This document shows, one piece after another, positions 13,822 through 24,900 of a stretch of 64,000 bases of DNA; position 1 is the first letter of the stretch, and each line of letters begins with the position of its first letter. This DNA is from Aphis gossypii (taxonomy: Eukaryota > Arthropoda > Insecta > Hemiptera > Aphididae), in NCBI RefSeq assembly GCF_020184175.1, contig NC_065531.1, positions 31,765,213 through 31,829,212 of the forward strand. Reading direction: 5' to 3'. The notes under the pieces were generated by a model that saw only the letters and a program-made list of their open reading frames with translations, did not search any database and was not told where the DNA came from. The translations under genes and the position numbers were made by a program.

Positions 13822-13854
<33 letters not shown>

Positions 13855-13909
13855 TTTGTTGCTGTTGACGGTGGTGGTGCGCCTGTTGCACCGCTGACGA
13901 AGAGTGCAT
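12957..13909 (-). CDS. bowl/sob: Odd-skipped family zinc-finger transcription factor, coding exon 1 (residues 1-318)
   Basis: This exon encodes the N-terminal part of a nuclear C2H2 transcription factor of the Odd-skipped family (odd, sob, bowl, drm). These proteins pattern segments, leg joints and gut in insects. After the start come a Gln-rich run (about residues 13-40), an Asn run, and a Leu-rich conserved-looking stretch containing LNLQALESYITLQRLT. Two Asp/Glu-rich acidic patches and an Ala-rich region follow. Finger 1 is at residues 271-293 (C273, C276, H289, H293) and most of finger 2 at 299-318 (C301, C304, H317). The start chosen is the ATG at 13909-13907, with G at -3. The same frame is open upstream only to a TGA at 14020-14018 and has no earlier ATG. 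The exon ends CAC AG before GTAAAT, which splits an Arg codon. Family membership is near certain. Which paralogue it is remains uncertain: five fingers exclude drm and the four-finger odd, leaving sob or bowl. Confidence 0.93.
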
Positions 13910-14028
13910 CGCGTACGGGGTGGGAGTGCAGGCAGTCCTAACGGAATGGTACTCGCCGGGTGGGGTGGCGGGGCAGGGTGCCCCGGAAACGGTTTTTCCG
14001 CGAGCAGCGCGAATAATTCAATACGCAA

Positions 14029-14097
14029 CTGACGTAATATTATATACGAATATAATATACCAGTATAAAATGTAATAAAATATTCGAGCGGGCTTAC
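14029..14097 (-). other. Proposed 69-base leader intron
   Basis: It is defined by the donor GTAAGC at 14097-14092 and the acceptor TACGTCAG ending at 14029. It is strongly AT-rich between two GC-rich segments, as expected for a short insect intron. Because the coding frame has a stop at 14020-14018 just downstream, splicing here can only affect the leader. Confidence 0.5.
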
Positions 14098-14650
14098 CTC
14101 TGCGATGGACGTATATCATATATTGACAAAGCTTTTCTTCCGGCCCGAATTAATGGTCGGGCGGTCGCGTGTCCCTCAACGGCGTCTAACTTCGTTTCCC
14201 TCGTCGGTCCAGGCAAAGGCAGTGGTAATAATAACAATAACAATAATAATAATAATAATAATAATAATCTAACCTACGTACGTGCAATATAACACACACA
14301 CGCTGCAGTGGTGCCGGCCGTCGTCGGTGACTGCGGGCGACTACTACTACTACTTCTACTACTCTTTTCCCCACTACGCGCGCGCGAGCTACACACACCC
14401 GGGTACGCACGCGGACACGAACACGCGCGTGCGCGCGCCCGCCGCCCGAGATCGGTTCAGTTCGGGTTTTTCGTCTTCTTTTAATTTTTTTTTTTTTTTT
14501 TATTTGATAGAGAGTATTATTTTCGTTGCTTTTCTGCGCGCCCGTCCGTCTGTCTCCCACCCGGCCACGTCGCGGCGGGCGACCGCCTACAACAGACGCG
14601 CGCGCCGTTCGCGGACTGCGGACGGTGCGGCCGGCTGACCGACCACCGGT
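14098..14650 (-). other. Probable 5' leader exon and promoter-proximal CpG-rich region of the Odd-family gene
   Basis: On the minus strand the sequence CGCAGAG followed by GTAAGCC at 14098/14097 is a near-perfect splice donor. The closest acceptor is GTCAG before TTGCG at 14029/14028, giving a 69-base leader intron. Upstream of the donor lies a GC- and CpG-rich stretch with a (TAA)n run and a poly-A tract, unlike the AT-rich surroundings and typical of a developmental gene promoter or leader. The transcription start cannot be fixed from sequence, so the upper boundary is approximate. A 162-codon open frame here on the minus strand is Arg/Tyr low complexity and is not taken as coding. Confidence 0.55.
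14226..14269. repeat. (TAA)n microsatellite in the leader region
   Basis: AAT/AAC trinucleotides lie in the proposed leader exon of the Odd-family gene. On the minus strand this is a TTA/TTG run. Confidence 0.9.
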
Positions 14651-14699
14651 GACCGGTACGCGCAATCTGTCCACGTGGATATTATCATCTATATAATAA

Positions 14700-15816
14700 T
14701 ATTGAATATGATATTCACCATAGAGGTGTTGGGACGCGAATGTACGCTATTCGAATACCACGCGGGTTCACAGAGTCACAGTTAAAAGGGTGGAAACATC
14801 CGGATTGTGTCACGGACCGCAATGGTATAGTGAGTTATAATATAATATGCGCATGTCCTAATGATGTTATATACGATTTTCCGATAATATTGTTAGTGTA
14901 CAAATAAAAATTAGGATAACTTCGCAGAACAATAATATATTATTGTTATTATTTTACGAATGATGTTTCAATTTTCCCTATTATGATAATATTGGAATGT
15001 AAATATTCGTATTTATCGTTTTACCGGATACGGGATTTTATTTCTCTATTCGTGTTTAGAATCATATTTCCAGTATTCAAAATTTGATTACAAGTACTCG
15101 CAAATCTCATAAAAAATTGTTTACCGTTAGGACGACGACTTCTATTAAAATCGTGACACGCACGAGCTCATTTTTCCTATTTATCCACCTCACATTTACA
15201 TTCCCACTGTTTCGACGATTGTACAATCGAAATGTCTATTTTAATTATTCATCAAACACTATATTTACTCGGATTGTCCATACGGTTATAATTTTGTAGT
15301 TGATTTTGAAAATACTTGTTAGCATTTTCTGAAAGCTTAGTTCAATAACAAACCTAATATAACATTTTTTTGTAGCTACCTATAGTAGACCAGTGAAGTT
15401 CTGGCATATCTATTCTTGTAAATAAATTAGTTAAAACATTTTTATTATTTGTGATCACTACATTATTTGATTTTGAAGACAAAAAAATGTGTTTTCTTAG
15501 TATTTACACCTTATCCATTAAAATTGAGATTATAAAAAAATGATTTACACACATCTTTAATTAATTTATAATATCCTTTCTTATAAGGCTGTTCATTTAT
15601 TGGTATTATTTTATCATAGGTACAATATTTTTAACGCTCCTTTTTAATATCTTAAAACTGGCAGTAGGTACTCGATTAGACAAAATCGTATAGGTAGGTA
15701 CCTAAATATAATGCACATATTATAATATAAAATATTTATATAAAAATCACGTGTAAAAAAAAATGTATTTATCTAAATATTATAATTGTTATGTTTTATT
15801 TCGTAAATGAATAGAT
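14700..15816. other. Upstream flank, nothing recognised
   Basis: The sequence turns AT-rich again immediately above the CpG-rich leader. No exon, repeat element or RNA gene is recognised. Short frames present look accidental. Confidence 0.5.
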
Positions 15817-16107
15817 TAGGGGTCGGAAATATAGACGGCCCACGAACCAAATCCGGCCGGTAGAGTGAAAATGGACCGCGAAAAATATTTTTGTTTTATA
15901 TTAGTTTTTCGGACACGAGAAATATTTGAAATATTATTTGTATAATGCATTTGAAGATTAGGTTGTTGTTTATCGTTTATTGCTGTTTACAATAATATAG
16001 TCGTGATAACATAATTATATTAACTATAGTATTTAAGTTTTTTTCTGGCTCTCGAATTTTTTTTTCAAAGTATCTAGACCATTATAGAATTTAATTTTTG
16101 ACCCCTG
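15817..16107. mobile_element. hAT-type miniature inverted-repeat element (291 bp)
   Basis: The left end TAGGGGTCGGAAA and the right end TTTTTGACCCCTG are imperfect inverted repeats (10 of 13). The element is flanked by GAATAGAT (15809-15816) and GAATAAAT (16108-16115), an 8-base target duplication with one difference, as hAT transposases make. The internal GGCCCACGAACCAAATCCGG is typical of widespread hAT elements starting CAGGGGTCGG. It has no transposase frame, so it is non-autonomous and decayed. Confidence 0.8.
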
Positions 16108-18470
16108 GAATAAATCATTGTCACAAACGACTTTAAAATGTAATTGTTAGTTCAAATACGCTTTGACTTATATAATTCTGTAATTATTAATCAAAATAAA
16201 TATACTTCAAAGGTAGCTATTTGAAAAAAAAACAATAAAACATCAACGATGATTAACAGAACGTTATACGCAGTTGTTTTATTTTATTGTCATCCTTTAT
16301 CACTCGCAAATAACAGCCGTTCTACAGGTGAGTATAAACGCAACTCCGTTCGACAATATTTTCATCCATTTCAAAAAATAATAATTACTGGTTACGTGTA
16401 TACAAAGACAATACCGATAGCTGTTCTCATAGTGTATTCTGCAAGCTATATAATACAGATTATCGTCATCACGGACGAAACCTGTGATTATTATTACACA
16501 CACAAATATATTTTTATATTATGTATATATATAAAATACAAATCAACCCTTACACATCATATTGGTGTGTGTGTGTATAGACGAGTGCTACATGGCAGTA
16601 TAATATTATATTATTGACAGGTGTATACTTTTTATTCCGTCGGTAGGTATAAACCCTCCGGGGTCTTGGAGATGTATTATATATTATTATATTATGTACA
16701 ATATTTTATGTATACCTAATATGTTTTCGATTAATTTTGGCATATCACGCTATATTATGTTCGTAGACGGTACGATATTTAGGTATAGTATTTACTACGT
16801 GGCTGTGTGCACGCGTACACGTAAACGGCGGTAATAATCGAGTGTGGTGTACTGTACCGTATTATAATAATATAGGTATATTATATTAGTACATGATACA
16901 CACGTAATAAGTACCCAAATCATTGTGGTCAAGGCACCCGAATGTTGTACTAAAACGTTTATTTGGGTAGTGATTATTGCCTATACTATACAGAGTGATT
17001 TAATAAGTATTATGTACTTATCCAGTCACCTCCATATTTTTCCTTTAAATGGTATTATAATTCTAATTCTTAAAATTTTAAAATATGCTTAGATGCCATA
17101 TTTTTAAATTCTTTAAATAGTTTGTGCTATTTAATGAAAGTCCCTGTGGAATACAATTTTCGGTATTTTAAACGAAACTCTCCTACAAGGCTACTACTTA
17201 CCTATTTTACTATAAATTATTTAATGCATTTTTAAAATGTTGATATACCTTTTTCAAAATTCAAACTAGTAATTTCTTAGTTCTTAAAATTTTTAACCTA
17301 AAGGTAATGGTCTTTAAAACCTTACTATTGTATAAAATAAATTTAATATTGGATCTATTATTTATTATTCTTGCACTATTTTTTATAAATTAAAAATATT
17401 GATTGATTAATATTAATTACTAATATTTTAAAATCATCATGGCACATAACATTATTATATGTACTTGAATTATCCTTAAACACAAAACTAAAGAACTTAA
17501 AAATTACTCATTAAAATTTTGATCATTTTGATACAACAAAAATTCAAGATGTTCAGAAAATTAAGTCTCTGAATAATTAAAAGGAGAAAAGAGAGGTTCT
17601 CATTTGAAAGAAAGAAAGTTTTATTTTCACGCACACTTCTTAACCAGTACAAAAAATTCATGAATTTGAAAACATTGTTTTTGAGACTGAGTATGATTGA
17701 AAATTCTAAAATCATATTTTAGTAGCTGCATTATTGAAGAAAAATGAGTTAAAAATGATCGATGAATTATCCTATACATAAATTGAAACAAAAAAATTTA
17801 TTGGAGATGCACAGTTATAATTACACGGTAAACGTTTTTTACTACAGACGCAATTATTTATTTAATTTATCGTTATTAAACGGAAATATGTTCTCAAGAC
17901 GTGCGTATTGCAGTATTATTATAAGATAGGTATAATAATAATCGTCTAAACGTCTAAACGTCTATAATATGCGTAGGTATGTAAGCATATTCGACATATT
18001 ATTTTTATTCTGTTATACGAAACAGACAACCAGACTAACCCTTAAATGCAGGTATATGTACATCCATTATTCACCAAAATCATATACTATATATTATTTT
18101 TGTAATATATTATATAAAGAAAGGAATGTAGGTCGAACAACCGTGTTCAGCTTATGATGGTCTAATACTTAAATATAGTTAATATTTTTTACACTTAATA
18201 ACGGTCAATATACCTATACGTATTCTTTATAAATTATCAGAATCTTTAAATAAATAAAAAAAAAAAAATATAAGGTTTAAAATTTCAACATTTTGCCCAG
18301 GTATTTAATAAATTAATTTTCAGTTTTAAACGTAGTAGGTATACCTAAAATGGCTAAAACTTTGCAGTATTTATTTTTGATTGAATTCTTGCAAAATGTC
18401 AATAAAATCGTACCTTCCTACCAAGGTATATATGCTTCAGCCTCATAAGTCACAACCACTACAGTACCCA

Positions 18471-18490
18471 ACCTAACCTAATACCTAACC
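18471..18490 (-). repeat. Short telomere-like (TTAGG) interstitial sequence
   Basis: ACCTAACCTAATACCTAACC on the plus strand equals degenerate copies of the insect telomere unit TTAGG on the minus strand. At 20 bases it may be chance. Confidence 0.3.
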
Positions 18491-18900
18491 AGTGAATTAT
18501 TAATATTATTATATCACTATAATTTATACATATATTCAACCAAATACTGAATCACTATTATATGGGTTTATTTCATGTATATTATTTTATAATATTATTA
18601 CAATATGATATTCACACGCTATACAATATATAATATCAACGCTTTAATATAATATAATATATATTGGAAATGTACACATTATTTCATGTATCATAATAAT
18701 ATACTACACAGTCCGTTTGGTCGGCAACACAAAAGCGATCGGATCGATGTATTCGTATATAATACCGTGTACACTGTGTACAAATACAAAAGTCCACACG
18801 CACACACATACACACACCTGTATAACCATTTGGCGGCGGTATATTATTATATACATGTATCGTGGGTACACACTGAGCCGTTTCGCAGCCGCCCGCCGCT

Positions 18901-18921
18901 GCCGCCGACGACGACGACGAC
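18901..18921. repeat. GCC/GAC trinucleotide run
   Basis: Two GCC units and then GAC units in a small GC-rich patch. Confidence 0.8.
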
Positions 18922-20643
18922 TTGCACGATTTATTGGCGTGATGTCTGATGCAGCACAAGGCGCCTTTTTGTTTTTATTTTACTTTTTAACATTTATACT
19001 CCGTATCTATGTATAAAGCGAACGTCTCACTCGGCGCGCTGCGAATAGGCATATTATGTGTATTATACGTGTATAATATAGGTGTATATACTGTATATAC
19101 CGGTGTACCAATACATAACTATATATATATATATATACCTGTATAAGCTGTGTTAGGCTTTGAGTAAATTATTCATTGCATCCCGAGACTCGCGTGTATG
19201 CAGGCAGACTATAATAATAATAATAATAATAATGATAAAAATAATAATGGTCGACAACAGGCGTGAAAAACACCAAGCACATGAGCATACATATAATATA
19301 CTCGTATACTATACATACACATCCATCTAATGCGGTTTATTTACACACATAATTTACTATTATATATATATCTACAATATGTATCGCATTTCATTTTCTT
19401 ACCATCGCGGTATCCAATTGGATGTACATTCACAATTATTTATGGTAAAACTAAAACCTAACGTTTAAGCGATCGAGTGATTTAGGAGTGATTATTTTTC
19501 CTATAACTATGTAAATTCTATTCATAGAATTCAATGATGTAACATGCGACATGCCTTGTGGAGCTTTATTACACAGTATACCTACTAAATAGTAGGATCA
19601 ATAAATGTTGGAGATTTATTGTTAATATGGGTTCTCGAACCAGTTGAATAACCCAGACCAATAGTTTAGTCACTTTGGCAAAGTGCAGAAAATATACATT
19701 ACGAATTATCTATAATACTACTAATTGCTAAACTGTCTTTAGCTCATTGCGAAGATTGTATTTGGAGTTTATACCTATTACCTATTTCAAAAATAAATCA
19801 ATACTATTGTATTTATTTTATCATCAATACTTAATTATCATTAGTATAATATAAACTAAATGATGATAACAAAGTGTATAAGACGCAACTTTCGCACTAT
19901 ATGACATATGTATATGACGTTTTTTAATGATAATTTCTTGTTTCTTGGACACGTTTATATAAGCTTAGCTAGACCAGCGAACGAAATTTTAAATCAAAAA
20001 AGATAGGTGAATGGATATCACTCTGCTGTATATTAGATACCGAGTGGATTATTATTGTGGGTGTGTTAAATTAGAATTCAATGATATATCATTATATGTC
20101 AAACGATAATTTATTTTACTTTCAGTATTCAGTAGGTTGGTATAATTTTTCCAAAAATATCGCCTTTATTAGGTATTATACTATTTTATATTATAATATC
20201 ATATTATCAACTCGAATAAATCAAAGAAATATAAAATTAATTTTTTTTCGTGAATTTCTATAACTACAAAATAATTTGTATAATTTTGAAGTGTTGACGA
20301 ATTTTATCAAAATTCTAACTTTAAACCGTTTTTTAAAATGATTGTGACTATATATTTTGAATGCTTTTTTATTTGTGAAATCAACTACTCATGAGAAGCT
20401 TAATATTCAATTTTTAAGTATTTTTACCCAGTAAATAAATTTTAATCGACATTTATAGAAAAAAAAAAAAACAAAAAATATTGAAAACTTCTCTCGCTTA
20501 TAAATAGCTCAAAAAGTGTCAAAATAATATTTTAAAAATGTTGTTATATATTTAAAATTATTAACATTTGGTGAACATTTCAAGTTCCTATCTACGGTAA
20601 TTACTCATTAGTTTTTAAGTTACATACACTAAAAAAAAACTAA

Positions 20644-20775
20644 TGGCCGTTTTTACAATGCCCGCGGTTAAGTGTCCGTTATAACGTCGTTAACACTTTA
20701 ACCGGATTCAATTGCTTACATAATTTCTCCAGTTGATGTTAATGAAAATTAAATTGGATATTGTAAAAATGGCCC
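20644..20775. mobile_element. PIF/Harbinger-like miniature element (132 bp)
   Basis: The terminal repeats are TGGCCGTTTTTACAATG on the left and, reversed, GGGCCATTTTTACAATA on the right (14 of 17). TAA flanks both ends (20641-20643 and 20776-20778), the 3-base TWA target duplication of PIF/Harbinger transposases. Inside, CGGTTAAGTGT and AACACTTTAACCG form a second inverted pair, so most of the element can fold into a hairpin. It is too short to encode anything. Confidence 0.7.
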
Positions 20776-21383
20776 TAAATCAATATTGTTAAAAATTGGT
20801 TTTGTATAAAAATTCTCGTTTTTTCTTAACTTTTTTTCCTATTATAGAATAAAATACTGGGAATTTTAATTTTGAACACTCGATCTATAGTAGGTACAAT
20901 CTAAATTCAATTTTTCATATAAAACTTAAAAATTGAAGCATTATTTTATCGGTTAGGTTACAGATTTATTGGACTTGATTTTTTTTTTTTTTTTTTTATA
21001 TACTCATTATAATACAATAGTAAATTTTAACACATTTGTGTATATATTTTTTAAAACGACACTGCAATTTTTCAGCAATTTGCTAGATCTATAAGTATAG
21101 TATCGTAATTGAGATAAATATTATATAACTAATACATAGGTAGTTTTAATTATCGTGTTTCAGCATTACATATTATATAAAATGTACTTGGCAATCGTAA
21201 GCGCACACTTGTTAGTAAGCTACCCATGCGTTTGTCAGGTAGTAGGTAAGTACGCTCATGGATATAATATATAGATACCTGTATCATATTTGAGATACGA
21301 ATGGGTTTTAAGAAATATAGGCAAACGTTTTTTTAAAAATCGTATCAACTGATTTGACTAAGAGAAAGTATTGTGTCTACGTG

Positions 21384-21441
21384 CACGTGTAATGTAGGTA
21401 TATAACATTTCCAGTGAAAAAATACGACGAGCACGTGCTCG
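21384..21441. promoter_or_regulatory. Paired CACGTG (class B E-box) sites, one in a 14-base palindrome
   Basis: CACGTG occurs at 21384-21389 within ACGTGCACGT and again at 21432-21437 within the perfect palindrome CGAGCACGTGCTCG (21428-21441). CACGTG is the core of Hairy/E(spl)/Myc-type bHLH binding. The pair lies about 7 kb upstream of the Odd-family leader. Function is inferred. Confidence 0.3.
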
Positions 21442-21458
21442 AGCACTTTATATACATA

Positions 21459-21459
<1 letters not shown>

Positions 21460-21492
<33 letters not shown>

Positions 21493-21494
21493 AT
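21460..21494. repeat. TA/TG microsatellite
   Basis: An AT run passes into a GT run just after the CACGTG pair. Confidence 0.9.
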
Positions 21495-24400
21495 AGGTAC
21501 TAAAACACTTTTCATCGACTGAATGACTAATTACGATCATTAAAATAACTTAAATATTACGACAGAACATTTTCCGTGTAAACTACTCCAGAAAAACATA
21601 TACGAGTGGTGTTCTGAACCACTACGATTTATCGACTTCTAATCCGAACGAACGGAAACCGGTTTCGGCCTTCCATCCGCCAAAAACTAGCCAACTCGAC
21701 TATCTGTTAGGTACGTTTTTTTATAGACCTTTATTATGTATATTGTAAATACAGATGATCACAATATTAAATCATTTTATTCAATGTTATAATATTCGTG
21801 TTATTATATTGTAGATATTATAACGATATTCGGATATTGTTCGAATACTGTCGTACAATGATGAATTCAAGTTAACGGATAAAAGTCAGTTAGTTCTTAC
21901 GAAATCATATCATTATTATCATAATTATTGCAGACCAGCAGGTACGGGCTTATCAAACTTCGGAGATAAAAAAAAAGGGTGATATGTATTTTCATTCTGT
22001 TATTTATTGATGAATTCAATTTCAAGCAGAATTTAATTTGAAATTTCAAATAAAAGCATCTGTTCCGTACATAATAATTTAATATAAACGCGTATATTAT
22101 GTATCTGTTATATCTTAGACGAAAAATTGCATCGATTGTGGGGTTTTTATAAGTCTTCGAGTTCAAACTAGGAAAAAACTGGACACTACGATAAAACCAT
22201 CGACACTCTATTCTTATATTATAGAAGATTATTATAGGTATGTACAATTAAGTACTTATAGACTTATGTCACTTATATTATTATAATGATTTTTAAAACC
22301 ATGTTTTTGTTTTCTCTATTTTTATAGAAACCATTGTTAGTTTAATAAGTATTAAACATATTTCATATGTATTTATGTGATATTTAATTTTTGTATACTA
22401 TAATAATATATCGTACAGATGATTACTTTAATTTAAAAATCACATGTGCAGCAATTTTGTTTTAAACGTAGTGGCTGTTTTTCTGATGTGATTTTTATTT
22501 TTTATACGCCATAGTACCATATACATTAATCACAAAAAGGGTTATAACATATGTTTGTATTATTGAACTTATTGAAGTATATAGTTATATGCGGTTAATT
22601 AGATATAACTTGAAACCGTTGAAAAAAAAATATATAATTTGCAAACGGCACCCCATTCATTATTATTTTTCCAGTACGTATAGTTAGGTGAACTACAAAT
22701 TTTAAAATGCGAATGGTGTCATTATTTTTTAAATTTCATATATCTGTCCAATCTCGAAATCATTACACACCAAACCTTCAATAAAAACCTTGCTGTGGCT
22801 TATTTAATCGCACGTTTTTCTAATGATCGAGTACCTTTAGGTAGCCTACAATCACCTCACCTGCAGGATATACTATATGAACTCCCGTTGTATACCTACT
22901 GATTGTGTATTGTAGCTTATTATATAACAGAAGTGATCAAAAATTATTTTACGTTTCAATTGTATCGATTCAGCAAGTCTTTATTTATTTCTCTAATACC
23001 GTAATTTACCATCGACATTGTACCATAATTTTGATTGTATATTATATATAGATTATAGGTATCGTTTTATACAGTACTTACCTATTTTTTTGTTTTTTTA
23101 TTGTTATTATTAGTTTTATTAGAATATGTCAAGGAATGTTAACCTATAATATTTGTATAATTGTAGTTAAGACAACAACGAATCCATTAAGAAATAATTA
23201 AAGCTTGTTGTGTTAGAATAATACTTGGTGCTTAAAAAAAATTGATATCAGTATTTGAAAATTTTAATTTTAGTCGTATATGAAACAAAAAAAATGCAAC
23301 TGATTAAAATTATCAATAAGTTAAAGATAACTGGTAAAATATTTTAAAAATTAAAAATTATAGTATATTATTGTACAGTGTGTTTTCGATGAGATCATAC
23401 TAGAACATAATATTTTCGAAATCAACCACAGCGTGTATGTTATATAATATTACTATATTAGGTATATATTATACTTAAAATTACACGATTTACATTACTC
23501 ATGATGTCTATCATATTATATTGCTCGTGTGTCCGCGGTAAATGTCTTGGGCTATAGTATGCAACTGGTGGGTGATTAATGAAACGATTTTTTTGAAAAA
23601 TGATTATGATTGAAAATATTATCCCGCAATGTCCGTAAATCTAACGTGGTTAATGTAGCGGCTACCAGTAGTATAGGATCAATTTCCTACAGTAGGAGTG
23701 GCTCACGTCAAAATAATATTGTAATCTTTATTATCCGTTGTCAACACCCCGTTCGATTACCATTTGTTTTGGAATGGGCCTGGAACATCGATGCTCGCGC
23801 GATGCGTTCCATTATTGCATGACAAATGGCAGCTGCATACATATTAATAATATACTCATGGATGATATTATTATATTAGTCTCATATTATAAATATTTGG
23901 TAAAACTCGCCGATTTAACCACTGATATTGATCGTTTATCGTTATAATACACATGAGTATACCTACCTTACATTATGATTTATATAATGATTTAAAATAT
24001 GACTTTAAATCCCGTATACACGCTAAAGGCTGCAATACATTTTAAACATACTGATATATGTATAATAGTTACACAATAAGTTGGGGAATTCAATTTTTAA
24101 AATCGTATGAGATTTAAATAATACATGTTTATACAAAATATATAAACATCGTATGTTTACAACATACCGTGTCAGTGTGTGTAATATATAACGTATTCTA
24201 TTCATAAAATGTATAATATGTGCGCGCGCCCACACGGCCACACTGATATGGCAGTCGTATAACTTTTTGATTTAACATTGACGATTCTACATAATTTGGA
24301 CACTAACTTTATAAAACAAACTGCACAGTACACACACGGATACCTATACGGTCATACATACAGTATGTAGATTGTAGGTATATATCATGATCATAAAATA

Positions 24401-24819
24401 TAATATAATTTGTACACGTAGTCACGCAGAGTTTTTAAGACTTATAAGAATTATGTTGTTCACGCAGTCTAGAATAATATAACATTATGACGTGTAGTTA
24501 TATTTAAGTAGTTATAAAGTGTTATATTATAGTAAATATAATTTTAACTGTTAAGTAGCTATTGCAATTTATTTGAAAATAATATTTAATAAAAAAAATT
24601 TTACATTAGATACAATCATACAATTTACCAAACCAAAAATAATTCAGTATTTATATATAATAAATAACGTACATATTTATGTATACATTTCTGTATAATA
24701 TTATGGGATCATTGGTACATATATATTTTTGTATACCTACCGTTAATTATTGGATAACTAGTTAAATATCTAATATTGACATTCGTGTTGATTATGTATT
24801 TATGTTATAGTCTATATAA

Positions 24820-24900
24820 CAGGGGTCTCCGAACTACTGTCTATAGCTGTACAATTCGATTTCGACCGTGAAAAAATTAACAAAATTAGAGCTATATCGA
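24820..24900 (+). mobile_element. Left end of a truncated hAT-type element
   Basis: It begins CAGGGGTCTCCGAACTACTG, a typical hAT terminus of the CAGGGGTC class also seen at 15817. No matching right end (GACCCCTG) is seen nearby, so it is probably truncated or decayed. The right boundary is arbitrary. Confidence 0.4.

Larger units (their letters stand above)
16108..20640. other. AT-rich intergenic DNA, no gene recognised
   Basis: Open frames here (for example 16249-16617 plus) contain microsatellite-like or hydrophobic low-complexity sequence and no family motif. A short GAC/GCC run at 18901-18921 and a telomere-like ACCTAACCTAATACCTAACC at 18471-18490 are the only notable features. Confidence 0.5.
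20779..24819. other. AT-rich intergenic DNA, no gene recognised
   Basis: The only items of note are a TA/TG microsatellite at 21460-21494 and two CACGTG sites at 21384 and 21432 (listed separately). Minus-strand frame 21897-22247 (116 codons) has no recognisable motif and is probably accidental. Confidence 0.5.

Noticed and set aside
13594..14028. Minus-strand frame of 144 codons overlapping coding exon 1
   Set aside because: It is a shifted-frame shadow of the Odd-family exon, with Ser/Thr/Asn runs from the same trinucleotide repeats.
14186..14674. Minus-strand frame of 162 codons upstream of the Odd-family gene
   Set aside because: The product is Arg/Val/Tyr low complexity made by CpG and TAA repeats. 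It fits a GC-rich leader better than a protein.
16249..16617. Plus-strand frame of 122 codons
   Set aside because: Tyr/Ile-rich content from TA-rich DNA; no family motif and no splice context.
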